DNA from: an uncultured Flavobacteriaceae bacterium
GTDB taxonomy: Bacteria; Bacteroidota; Bacteroidia; Flavobacteriales; Flavobacteriaceae
Direction: 5' to 3'
Length of the DNA stretch: 64,000 nucleotides
NCBI GenBank assembly: GCA_943789465.1
Contig: CALSUF010000003.1
Location: 124,001 to 188,000 of the forward strand
Below, in pieces: positions 43,200 through 51,201 of the stretch. The translations under genes and the position numbers were made by a program. The notes under the pieces were generated by a model. That model was not told where the DNA came from and made no database searches. It saw only the letters and a list, made by a program, of their open reading frames with translations. Numbering within the stretch: the first letter of the stretch is position 1; each line of letters begins with the position of its first letter.

Positions 43200-44294
43200 T
43201 TATATATACTTTACAGGATTTGTATTTGTCTTTGATAAAAGGACTGCAAAATTAGTAATTTTTTTCTTAAGATGGGCAACTAAAATATTTTTTATATGTT
43301 GCTCACTTTCATAGTGTCCAATATCAGCCAATAACAAAGTGTTTTCAGCACTAAAAAAATCGTGATATTTTAAATCAGAGGTAATAAATGCATCAGCTCC
43401 AGCAGCTTTAGCGGCATTTATTGCAAAACTTCCTGAGCCTCCTAATACAGCTACTTTTTGAATGGGGGTGTCTAATAATTTAGAATGCCGTACAATCGAA
43501 CAGTTGAAACGGGTTTTTATAAAGTTTAAAAACGTAGTTCCATCCATTGGTTCCTTCAATTGACCAAGCATTCCCATACCAATATGTTGATTTTTATTTT
43601 CCAAAGTGATTACTTCATAAGCAACTTCTTCATAAGGATGGGTGCTGAAAAGTGTTTTCAAAATGTCATTTTCTAGATGTTTTGCAAAGCTAATCGTGAT
43701 TTTTGTTTCTGAAATATTCTGTAAAATATGTTTTTTTCCAATAACAGGATTAGAATGTTCATTTCCTTTATAGGTTCCAGATCCAATGCTATTAAAACTA
43801 CAGTTTGAGTAATTTCCAATGCTTCCTGCACCGCTTTTAAACAAGGCATTTCTAACTGCTTCGGCATTTTTTTCTGGAACGTAGGTGGTCAATTGTTTGA
43901 TGGTACCCTCTTGTGGAATTAGAATCTCTTTGTTTTGAAGTTCTAAGAGGTCACAAAGACCAGCATTTGCGCCATCAAAAGCATTGTCAAGTGCCGTATG
44001 AATGGCATAAATAGCAATTTTATGTTCGATTGCTTTGATCAATACACGTTCTACATATGTGTTTCCGGTAATTTTTTTAAGGCCTTTAAAAATAATGGGG
44101 TGAAAACTCACAATCAAATTGCATTGGTTTTCGATGGCTTCATCTACCACTGTTTCAAGAGTGTCTAGCGTCACCAACACACCTGTTACTTTACTGGTTT
44201 TATGCCCAACCAAAAGGCCTACATTGTCAAATTCTTCAGCATAGGCAAGTGGAGCCAAAGCCTCTAAATGCGTGATCACATCTTGAACTATCAT
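43200..44294 (-). CDS. Nif3-like dinuclear metal centre protein
   Basis: Member of the NIF3/YbgI/YqfO group (GTP cyclohydrolase I type 2 superfamily name), which form toroidal hexamers with a di-metal site; the reaction is uncertain. Ligand-type residues: His in SFHPIIFKGLK, the HTALDNAFDG stretch, and His/Glu in DIGHYESEQ. At 364 aa it is the long form, with an inserted domain (about 130-240). Promoter box 17 nt upstream. Operon with the ribbon protein downstream. Confidence 0.92.
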   Translation of the reverse strand: MIVQDVITHLEALAPLAYAEEFDNVGLLVGHKTSKVTGVLVTLDTLETVVDEAIENQCNLIVSFHPIIFKGLKKITGNTYVERVLIKAIEHKIAIYAIHTALDNAFDGANAGLCDLLELQNKEILIPQEGTIKQLTTYVPEKNAEAVRNALFKSGAGSIGNYSNCSFNSIGSGTYKGNEHSNPVIGKKHILQNISETKITISFAKHLENDILKTLFSTHPYEEVAYEVITLENKNQHIGMGMLGQLKEPMDGTTFLNFIKTRFNCSIVRHSKLLDTPIQKVAVLGGSGSFAINAAKAAGADAFITSDLKYHDFFSAENTLLLADIGHYESEQHIKNILVAHLKKKITNFAVLLSKTNTNPVKYI

Positions 44295-44311
44295 AAGTTT
44301 TTGTTTAACTT

Positions 44312-44319
44312 CAAAGATA
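44312..44319 (-). promoter_or_regulatory. -7 box of nif3 operon
   Basis: TATCTTTG on the minus strand, exact TAnnTTTG match, 17 nt before the nif3-like ATG; 7 nt from the divergent lpxK box. Confidence 0.55.
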
Positions 44320-44326
44320 AAATAAT

Positions 44327-44334
44327 TACTTTCG
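44327..44334 (+). promoter_or_regulatory. Candidate -7 box of lpxK, near-leaderless
   Basis: TACTTTCG, one mismatch to TAnnTTTG, ending 5 nt before the lpxK ATG at 44340. Confidence 0.35.
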
Positions 44335-44339
44335 TTGCA

Positions 44340-45344
44340 ATGAAGCTTTTTAGAAAAATATTATTTCCCCTTGTACCCCTCTATTATGTGGCGGTGTTCC
44401 TAAGAAATAAATTGTATGATTGGTCTGTGTATCAGTCCAAATCCTATGAATTTCCTGTGTTATGTGTTGGTAATTTGTCTGTAGGGGGTACTGGAAAAAC
44501 GCCTATGATTGAATATTTAATTACACTTCTAGATTCAAAATACAAGTTAGCAACTTTAAGCCGTGGGTATGGTCGCAAGTCAAAAGGATTTCTGATTGCT
44601 GCGCCCAATGTGTCATCTCTTGAGGTTGGAGACGAGCCTTTACAGATCTTTAATAAGTTTAAAAATATCACAGTTGCGGTGGATGCCGATCGCCAACAAG
44701 GATTGAAACTTCTAAAAGAATACAAGCCTTCATTTGAGGTGGTGTTACTAGACGATGCTTTCCAACACCGAAAAGTGACGGCAGGATTTAATGTTCTATT
44801 GACTGCTTATGACCAATTGTATTGTGACGATATTGTTTTGCCAACAGGAAATTTGAGAGAACCCAGATCGGGTGCCAAACGCGCACAAGTTATTGTAGTG
44901 ACCAAGTGCCCAGATTATTTGAGTGATTTAGAGAAAACAGCAATTACAAAACGGTTGAATTTAAAGTCTAATCAAGCGGTATTTTTTAGTAGTATTCAGT
45001 ACAGCCAAAAACTTGTTTCATCAATATCAAGCCGTCCTTTAACAGATTTAAAAGAAATTCATTTTACACTGGTTACAGGCATTGCAAATCCAAAATCTTT
45101 AGTTTCTTACCTTAAGGAAATGGGGCTTGATTTTGAGCATTTAAACTATAAAGACCACCATGAGTTTTCTAAATCGGAATTGGAACTCATTCATTCAAAA
45201 TCGCTGGTAGTGACTACCGAAAAGGATTTTTCACGTTTACATACGGAGGCACAAAATCAGATATTTTATTTGCCTATCCAATTGAAAATTGATAACGCTT
45301 CAGAGTTTGATCGTTTGGTAGAGAGGTATGTTGAGGAGTTTTAG
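44340..45344 (+). CDS. lpxK: Tetraacyldisaccharide 4'-kinase
   Basis: Phosphorylates the 4' position of the lipid A disaccharide at the inner membrane. From the ATG at 44340 the protein has 334 aa, with an N-terminal hydrophobic helix (about 7-22), the P-loop GGTGKTP (49-55), DDAFQHRKV, and GNLREPRSGAKRA. The frame extends upstream to 44268, which would run into the divergent gene, so the ATG is chosen. Ends about 100 nt from the convergent gap gene. Confidence 0.94.
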   Translation: MKLFRKILFPLVPLYYVAVFLRNKLYDWSVYQSKSYEFPVLCVGNLSVGGTGKTPMIEYLITLLDSKYKLATLSRGYGRKSKGFLIAAPNVSSLEVGDEPLQIFNKFKNITVAVDADRQQGLKLLKEYKPSFEVVLLDDAFQHRKVTAGFNVLLTAYDQLYCDDIVLPTGNLREPRSGAKRAQVIVVTKCPDYLSDLEKTAITKRLNLKSNQAVFFSSIQYSQKLVSSISSRPLTDLKEIHFTLVTGIANPKSLVSYLKEMGLDFEHLNYKDHHEFSKSELELIHSKSLVVTTEKDFSRLHTEAQNQIFYLPIQLKIDNASEFDRLVERYVEEF

Positions 45345-45446
45345 TTGACTTAGGAAACTACAGAACGATCAGGATATACACTAAAAAAATAAATCATCCC
45401 TCATCGAATTATTACGACAAAATACACCTAAATATTTTAATACTTC

Positions 45447-46439
45447 TTACGATTTTAATCTGTAAATCAAATCGACAATACGACTGGAGTAGCCAGTTTC
45501 GTTATCGTACCATCCAATAATTTTCACCATTGTTCCAATGACAGATGTCATTTGCGCATCAAAAATGCAAGAATGCGTATTTCCAACAATATCAATTGAA
45601 ACAATAGGGTCTTCAGTGTATTCTAAAACGCCTTTGAAAGTTGTTTCTGAAGCTTTTTTAAAAGCAGAATTGATCGCCTCTACAGAAGTTTCTTTTTTAA
45701 CATTAAATGTAATATCTGTGAGTGATCCATTAATGACTGGTACTCGAATTCCACACCCACCAATACAATTGGCCAGTTCTGGAAAAACTTTTGTCAATGC
45801 TTTCGCTGCACCAGTAGTGGTAGGAACAATGGATTGCCCCGCAGCGCGTGCCCGTCTTAAATCTTTATGTGGTTGATCGTGTAAACTTTGATCTGTAGTG
45901 TAGGAATGCACCGTCGTGATGTATGCTTGGTTAATTCCACATAACTCATTTATGATTGAAAGCATTGGTGCAGCATTATTAGTAGTACACGAAGCATTTG
46001 AAATGATAGTCTCCTCTTGATCTAATAAATTGTCATTAACCCCTAAAACGACAGTTTTCATATCATCGTCGGTAGGAGGGACGCTTAAAATAACTTTAGT
46101 AGCTCCATTGTTTACATGGTGAATTAACTCCTTTTTGGTTTTAAATCTTCCCGTAGCTTCAATAACAATATCTACATTATAGGGCGTCCAGTTGAGGTCT
46201 TTTGGGTGTCTTTTATTTAAGACAGGAATTGTTATTTCATCAATATTGATGTGCGTAGGATCGCTAGAAATAGTTCTTTTTAAAGTCCCGTGAATACTAT
46301 CATATTTGAGCAAATGCGCCAAGGTTTTGGTATCAGCCAAATCGTTAATAGCAACCACTTCAATCGTTGGGTGTGCCAATAAGAGTCTGAAGACCCGCCG
46401 GCCAATACGTCCAAAGCCATTGATGGCGACCCGAACCAT
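45447..46439 (-). CDS. gap: Glyceraldehyde-3-phosphate dehydrogenase
   Basis: NAD-dependent glycolytic enzyme. INGFGRIGR (6-14), Asp33 in the NAD-selecting INDLAD, catalytic Cys151 in SNASCTTNNAAP, HSYTTDQSLHD with the active His region, and WYDNETGYS. 330 aa, the length of NAD-dependent GapA. Starts 2 nt after lipA, so transcribed from the lipA promoter. Confidence 0.97.
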   Translation of the reverse strand: MVRVAINGFGRIGRRVFRLLLAHPTIEVVAINDLADTKTLAHLLKYDSIHGTLKRTISSDPTHINIDEITIPVLNKRHPKDLNWTPYNVDIVIEATGRFKTKKELIHHVNNGATKVILSVPPTDDDMKTVVLGVNDNLLDQEETIISNASCTTNNAAPMLSIINELCGINQAYITTVHSYTTDQSLHDQPHKDLRRARAAGQSIVPTTTGAAKALTKVFPELANCIGGCGIRVPVINGSLTDITFNVKKETSVEAINSAFKKASETTFKGVLEYTEDPIVSIDIVGNTHSCIFDAQMTSVIGTMVKIIGWYDNETGYSSRIVDLIYRLKS

Positions 46440-46441
46440 GA

Positions 46442-47317
46442 TTAGTTGATGTGTTTTTGAGCTTTATAAGAAGATCTTACTAAAGCACTACTTTCAACGT
46501 GGCGGAATCCTAAATCCAATCCAATGGTTTCATATTCTTTGAATTGATCTGGAGTGATAAATTGCTTTACAGGTAAATGCTTTTTACTAGGTTGGAGGTA
46601 TTGTCCAATTGTGACCACATCCACGTCTGCATTTCGTATGTCATGAAGCGTTTCAATAACTTCATCGCGGGTTTCTCCAAGACCAAGCATCAAACCTGTT
46701 TTGGTGCGGCGTTGTCCTTGATCTTTTAAGTATTTTAAAACGCCTAAACTTTTATCGTATTTGGCTTGAATTCGTACTTCACGAGTTAAGCGTCTTACGG
46801 TTTCCATATTATGTGACACCACTTCTGGAGCGACTTCTATAATGCGATCGATGTGTTTCTCGATGCCTTGAAAATCAGGAATTAAAGTCTCCATGGTGGT
46901 ATTTGGATTCATGCGTCTTACCGCTTTCACGGTTTCTGCCCACATGATACTTCCCATGTCTTTTAAATCATCTCTATCGACACTAGTAAGAACCGCATGT
47001 TTGATATTCATAATTTTGATGGAACGTGCTACTTTTTCAGGTTCATCCCAATCCACAGTTTCTGGGCGTCCAGTTTTAACACCACAAAAACCACAGGATC
47101 GTGTGCAAATATTTCCTAGAATCATAAAGGTAGCAGTACCTTCGCCCCAGCATTCACCCATGTTTGGGCAACTTCCAGAAGTACATATCGTGTTGAGGTT
47201 ATATTTATCAACAAGCCCTCTGAGTTCAGTGTATTTTTTGCCTGTTGGCAATTTGACACGAAGCCATTTCGGTTTAGGTTGTCTTACAATTGGATCTGAA
47301 AGTGTTTCTACTGCCAT
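46442..47317 (-). CDS. lipA: Lipoyl synthase
   Basis: Radical-SAM enzyme inserting two sulfurs into octanoyl groups on 2-oxoacid dehydrogenases. Two clusters are visible: auxiliary Cys45, Cys50, Cys56 (ICTSGSCPNMGECW) and radical-SAM Cys71, Cys75, Cys78 (CTRSCGFC); the C-terminal RSSY motif is in LVRSSYKAQ. A GTG at 47335 would extend the frame, but a -7 box begins there, so the ATG at 47315-47317 (291 aa) is chosen. gap follows after 2 nt. Confidence 0.95.
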   Translation of the reverse strand: MAVETLSDPIVRQPKPKWLRVKLPTGKKYTELRGLVDKYNLNTICTSGSCPNMGECWGEGTATFMILGNICTRSCGFCGVKTGRPETVDWDEPEKVARSIKIMNIKHAVLTSVDRDDLKDMGSIMWAETVKAVRRMNPNTTMETLIPDFQGIEKHIDRIIEVAPEVVSHNMETVRRLTREVRIQAKYDKSLGVLKYLKDQGQRRTKTGLMLGLGETRDEVIETLHDIRNADVDVVTIGQYLQPSKKHLPVKQFITPDQFKEYETIGLDLGFRHVESSALVRSSYKAQKHIN

Positions 47318-47334
47318 GTGTTCAATTTGAGCCA

Positions 47335-47342
47335 CAAAGATA
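47335..47342 (-). promoter_or_regulatory. -7 box of lipA-gap
   Basis: TATCTTTG on the minus strand, exact TAnnTTTG match, 17 nt before the ATG at 47317; it overlaps an in-frame GTG and so helps to decide the start. Confidence 0.6.
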
Positions 47343-47363
47343 CAAAGTATTCTTATAAATTAA

Positions 47364-48581
47364 TCATAAAATTGTGAGATACCATATGCTAAAACCTACT
47401 AAAAAAAGGAGTCCCAAACAACTTATAAAATGCATGAATTTTGAAGGCTGCCAATCTTTTGGAGTATGTTTGCTTGAAATCAAAATATAGTTGGTGAGTG
47501 CGTAAAAGGGAGCCGTTAGAAATGATAATACTGTAGCCACTTTTATGAGTTTTCCCATTTCAGAGAGAAAGTAAAAATAAATACAGAGAGTGCCTAGAAT
47601 TAGTACAATACTCCAGATTAGATAGCCGTTTTTGAATGGTTTTTCAAACACCAATTCAGTGGTTTTATGCATGGATCGAGGCGAAGCATCAAGCGTTGTT
47701 AAAGTGGTACTAAACATAGTAGTGAAAGCTGCGATTCCAATAATGATATAAGCCCAATTTCCGAGGCTTTGCGTGTACATTTCAATAAGTTGAACAGAAA
47801 ACATCCCTGCACTATTACTAAAACTTTGTCCAGTAGGGTACATGATAAGTGCACCAAGTGCTATGAAACTAATTCCTAAAATAATGGTTCCTAAGTATCC
47901 AATATTAAAATCTAATAATGCTGTTTTTGGGCTCTGTTTTTCGTTGCTATTTTTTTGTTTTTCAGTAGTCCATAACGAATGCCAAACTGAAACATCTAAA
48001 GGGGCTGGCATCCAGCCCATAAAGGCGATTAAAAATGTAACTTCGACACTACCTTTTGGTAATAATTGTATAAATGAAACTGCTTCGTTCGAATTGTAAA
48101 TGGCCATTGCAGTTGCCATTAAGGTTGTAAGAGTTAAAGTGATGATAATAATTTTCATCATGACATCTAAAAAATGATATTTTCCAATATTTAGAATGAT
48201 AAAACATATACTTAAAATCACAACAGTCCAAACCTTTACACTGATAAAATCGCCAAATAAAGAAGTGGCAATACCAGCAGTTACAATCGTTACGGCTGCT
48301 TGAATGGTAAACATTGTTAAAGAAGTTAGCAGTCCGTAAAGTATCAAAACCCATTTACCTAATTTTTGGTAACCTTCTAGTAAGCTATCACCGGTTGCAC
48401 TGGCATAGCGCGGCCCATATTGAAAAAAAGGATATTTAACCAGGTGGATCAGTAGTAACGCCCAAATAAATCCAAATCCGAAATCTGCACCTGCACGTGT
48501 CGATTGCACAAGGTGAGAAACGCCAATGGCAGCTCCTGCAAAAAGAAGCCCAGGACCTAGTTTTTGTATGAAGCGTTTCAT
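47364..48581 (-). CDS. NRAMP-like metal transporter with altered metal motifs
   Basis: A 405-aa membrane protein with about eleven helices and the NRAMP-type opening GPGLLFAGAAIG. In canonical NRAMPs helix 1 carries DPGN and helix 6 MPH, which bind Mn2+/Fe2+. Here the aligned places read GVSH (20-23) and MPAPLD (191-196), so the key Asp, Asn and His ligands are not in their usual positions; Met191-Pro192 is kept. It may carry a different ion or use different ligands, as in NRAMP-related Mg2+ transporters. Its ATG overlaps the stop of the ECF sigma gene by 4 nt. Confidence 0.85.
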   Translation of the reverse strand: MKRFIQKLGPGLLFAGAAIGVSHLVQSTRAGADFGFGFIWALLLIHLVKYPFFQYGPRYASATGDSLLEGYQKLGKWVLILYGLLTSLTMFTIQAAVTIVTAGIATSLFGDFISVKVWTVVILSICFIILNIGKYHFLDVMMKIIIITLTLTTLMATAMAIYNSNEAVSFIQLLPKGSVEVTFLIAFMGWMPAPLDVSVWHSLWTTEKQKNSNEKQSPKTALLDFNIGYLGTIILGISFIALGALIMYPTGQSFSNSAGMFSVQLIEMYTQSLGNWAYIIIGIAAFTTMFSTTLTTLDASPRSMHKTTELVFEKPFKNGYLIWSIVLILGTLCIYFYFLSEMGKLIKVATVLSFLTAPFYALTNYILISSKHTPKDWQPSKFMHFISCLGLLFLVGFSIWYLTIL

Positions 48582-49129
48582 TGTTTGGTTAAAATAATTT
48601 CAGCCAATAGCTTTTTTGCTCTCAAAAGTTTAATTTTCACATTATTTACAGGAGCATTAATTTCTTTTGAAATTTCGATATAGGACAATTCTAGAAAATA
48701 CCGCAAATTGATAACTTGTTGGTAGTGCGGTTTTAATTTTTTAATATTTTTTAATAACTCTGCTAAGTTTTGCTCAGTAATGAGTTTGTCTTCTGGAGAG
48801 GGTGCTTCATCTTTAATTCTGTATACTCTTTTTTCATCTTCTTCTGTGGTTAGATTGCTGAGAGAGATTTTTTGTTTTCTTAAACTATCCGAATGGGTGT
48901 TTTTTGCAATGGTAATCAACCATGTTTTAAATTTGAATTTTTCATCAAAGGTTTCAATTTTTTCGAAAGCTTTTGAAAATGTCTCAATCGTAATATCTTC
49001 TGCATCATTTTCATTCCTCGTACGTTTCATCAAAAAGCCAAAGACGTCGTTCCAAAATGTATGCAATAAAAAATTGAATGCAATTTGATCATTTTCTTTA
49101 GCTTTTTGAATGGCGTTGTTTACTTCCAA
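48578..49129 (-). CDS. ECF-type RNA polymerase sigma factor
   Basis: A 183-aa sigma-70 family factor with sigma2 (FLLHTFWNDVFGFLMKRTRN, then EDITIETFSKAFEKI, about 45-60) and sigma4 (KPHYQQVINLRYFLELSYIEI, about 134-154, and a C-terminal helix-turn-helix). No classical anti-sigma gene is adjacent; instead it sits between a small four-cysteine membrane protein (24 nt upstream) and the NRAMP-like transporter (4-nt overlap). Regulon unknown. Confidence 0.92.
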   Translation of the reverse strand: MEVNNAIQKAKENDQIAFNFLLHTFWNDVFGFLMKRTRNENDAEDITIETFSKAFEKIETFDEKFKFKTWLITIAKNTHSDSLRKQKISLSNLTTEEDEKRVYRIKDEAPSPEDKLITEQNLAELLKNIKKLKPHYQQVINLRYFLELSYIEISKEINAPVNNVKIKLLRAKKLLAEIILTKQ

Positions 49130-49153
49130 TGTGTTTGTTAAATAATAAAGAAT

Positions 49154-49357
49154 TTATGAATGTTGAGGTTCAGAGCAGTCTTTGTATTCATCAGGGGTTT
49201 TACCACAAAACCCACAGGCTTCCCCTTCTTTATTAAGCATTGGGTTTTGGCTTGCACAAGTTCCCGCAAATTCGCCATCTTTTTTTGCCCATATTTTTAT
49301 CGAAATACCTCCAACAGCAAGTACTAATAATGCTAATGTAATTAAAAATAGAGTCAT
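49154..49357 (-). CDS. Small membrane protein with four cysteines
   Basis: A 67-aa protein: an N-terminal hydrophobic helix (about 2-20), then KIWAKKDG and a soluble tail with Cys34, Cys48, Cys51 and Cys61 (FAGTCASQNP, EACGFCGK, KDCSEP). The spacing C-x13-C-x2-C-x9-C could hold a metal or iron-sulfur site. Positive charges follow the helix, so the tail probably faces the cytosol. The ATG at 49355-49357 is chosen over upstream in-frame options because a -7 box begins at 49371. First gene of an operon with the sigma factor. Function unknown; I recall similar short flavobacterial proteins named only membrane or secreted protein. Confidence 0.78.
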   Translation of the reverse strand: MTLFLITLALLVLAVGGISIKIWAKKDGEFAGTCASQNPMLNKEGEACGFCGKTPDEYKDCSEPQHS

Positions 49358-49370
49358 CTTAATTTTTTTA

Positions 49371-49378
49371 CAAAGATA
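49371..49378 (-). promoter_or_regulatory. -7 box of four-Cys protein/sigma/NRAMP operon
   Basis: TATCTTTG on the minus strand, exact TAnnTTTG match, 13 nt before the ATG at 49357. It is the housekeeping-type element, so the first gene need not depend on the ECF factor. Confidence 0.55.
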
Positions 49379-49458
49379 CACTTTTCAGTAATTTGATTTC
49401 CTTGTGTGACTTTTTTTAATTTAAGTGTCATACTTTAAAAATCTAACTTTTTAATATT

Positions 49459-50145
49459 ATGAAAAAATTATTTGCAGAATTTTTTGGAACTTTTTGGCTT
49501 GTGTTTGGTGGTTGTGGTAGTGCCATTTTTGCAGCTGGATATCCAGACCTAGGAATTGGATTTGTAGGTGTCTCTTTAGCCTTTGGTTTATCGTTGCTGA
49601 CAATGGCTTTTGCAGTAGGACCAGTTTCTGGAGCGCATTTTAATCCAGCAGTCACATTTGGTTTTTGGTCCTGTGGACGTTTTGCTTTCTATAACTTATT
49701 AGGGTATGTTTTAGCTCAAGTTCTGGGCGCAATAGTTGCTGCCGCTTCTTTGTTTTTAATAGTCTCAGGGAAATCTGATTTCGAATCTGTTGGAAGTTTT
49801 GCTGCAAATGGTTATGGAGAATTATCCCCAGGAAATTATTCAATGGTTTCGGTATTGATTACAGAATTTGTGACTACTGCTTTTTTTGTGATTATTATTC
49901 TTGGGAGTACTACGCATAAGGCTTCTAAGAAATTTGCGCCTATTGCTGCAGGGTTAGCACTGACATTGATTCACTTGATTAGTATTCCTATTTCAAATAC
50001 TTCTGTGAATCCAGCACGTTCTACGGGGCAAGTGTTTTTTGCAGTTGGAGGAGATTATACAGGTCAGCTTTGGTTATTTTGGCTAGCGCCTATAGCAGGA
50101 GCGATTGTGGCAGGGCTCGTTTGTAAACTCAGTAAAAAAGCGTAA
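49459..50145 (+). CDS. aqpZ: Aquaporin Z-type channel
   Basis: Water channel of the MIP family: 228 aa, six helices, two half-helix motifs NPA (in [12 protein letters not shown], Asn62) and NPARS (in [11 protein letters not shown]). The Arg after the second NPA and the tight filter context favour a water channel over a glycerol facilitator. Single gene on the plus strand with no exact -7 box. Confidence 0.95.
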   Translation: MKKLFAEFFGTFWLVFGGCGSAIFAAGYPDLGIGFVGVSLAFGLSLLTMAFAVGPVSGAHFNPAVTFGFWSCGRFAFYNLLGYVLAQVLGAIVAAASLFLIVSGKSDFESVGSFAANGYGELSPGNYSMVSVLITEFVTTAFFVIIILGSTTHKASKKFAPIAAGLALTLIHLISIPISNTSVNPARSTGQVFFAVGGDYTGQLWLFWLAPIAGAIVAGLVCKLSKKA

Positions 50146-50190
50146 ATCTTTTTTATTTTTAATATCGTATAAGAGTATATTTGTGCGCTT

Positions 50191-51201
50191 TTATAGGATG
50201 TTAACTTCAGTTTCTAAATCAATATCAAAAATATACTTTACAGCTTTTTGAATTTGTTGAGATAAGTTTAAAATATCTTTTCCTGAAGCACCTCCGTAAT
50301 TTACAAGAACCAAAGCTTGCTTGGAATGGACGCCAAAATTTCCAAAAGTTTTACCTTTAAAACCTGCTGTATCAATTAGCCACCCTGCAGGAATTTTAAT
50401 AGCATCTACAGATACTTTGTAATGTTGAATTTGTGGAAACTGATTCTGTAAAACTTCAAATTTTGAATATGAAATTACAGGATTTTTGAAAAAACTACCA
50501 CTGTTTCCAATTATTTTTGGATCTGGTAATTTTGAGTTTCTAATAGCAATAACGGCTTTTGAAACGTCTTGAATTGTGGGAGTTTCAATTGCAGAGTTTT
50601 GTAATTCAGCTTCAATCGCTCCATAATTTGTTTTTAAACTGTGGTCATACCTGCTTAATTCAAAAACTACCGAAGTAATGATGTATTGTCCTTTTAGTTC
50701 TTGTTTAAAAATGGAGTTTCTATATCCAAAATTGCATTCTTCTTTAGTGAATGTTCTCAGTTCTTTTGTGTGAATATGAATGGCTTCACAGCTTATAAAA
50801 GAATCTTTTAATTCCACCCCATAGGCTCCAATATTTTGAATGGGCGCAGTCCCTACATTTCCAGGGATTAAGGATAGGTTTTCTAGTCCTCCAAAGTCTT
50901 TGTTTAGACACCAACACACCAATTCATGCCAGTTTTCACCTGCAGCAACTTCAACATGTACACTGTTTTTAAAACTTGAAATCACAGAAATTCCTTTCAA
51001 GTTTATTTGTAATACTAAGGCTTCAACATCCTTAGTAAGTAGCATATTACTACCGCCACCAAGTGTCAGTAAGTCTACTGGATTTGTGTTTAAAATATCT
51101 TTGAGATTTTGTAAAGAATCAATGGATACAAATTTTGACGCATTTACATCTATTCCAAAAGTATTGAAAGGTTTAAGAGATATGTTATTTTTTAGAGTCA
51201 T
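50191..51201 (-). CDS. murB: UDP-N-acetylenolpyruvoylglucosamine reductase
   Basis: FAD enzyme of the peptidoglycan precursor route. 336 aa, type I (E. coli-like). The FAD loop is LTLGGGSNMLLT, IPGNVGTAPIQNIGAYG follows, the catalytic Ser is in GNSGSFFKNP, and a Glu near the end (LETEVNIL) completes the site. It shares its start region with the stop of the aminotransferase upstream (1-nt overlap), so the two are coupled. Confidence 0.95.
   Translation of the reverse strand: MTLKNNISLKPFNTFGIDVNASKFVSIDSLQNLKDILNTNPVDLLTLGGGSNMLLTKDVEALVLQINLKGISVISSFKNSVHVEVAAGENWHELVCWCLNKDFGGLENLSLIPGNVGTAPIQNIGAYGVELKDSFISCEAIHIHTKELRTFTKEECNFGYRNSIFKQELKGQYIITSVVFELSRYDHSLKTNYGAIEAELQNSAIETPTIQDVSKAVIAIRNSKLPDPKIIGNSGSFFKNPVISYSKFEVLQNQFPQIQHYKVSVDAIKIPAGWLIDTAGFKGKTFGNFGVHSKQALVLVNYGGASGKDILNLSQQIQKAVKYIFDIDLETEVNIL

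Noticed and set aside
47318-47335. GTG start for lipA adding six residues
   Set aside because: The -7 box TATCTTTG starts at 47335, leaving the ATG at 47317 as the first usable codon.
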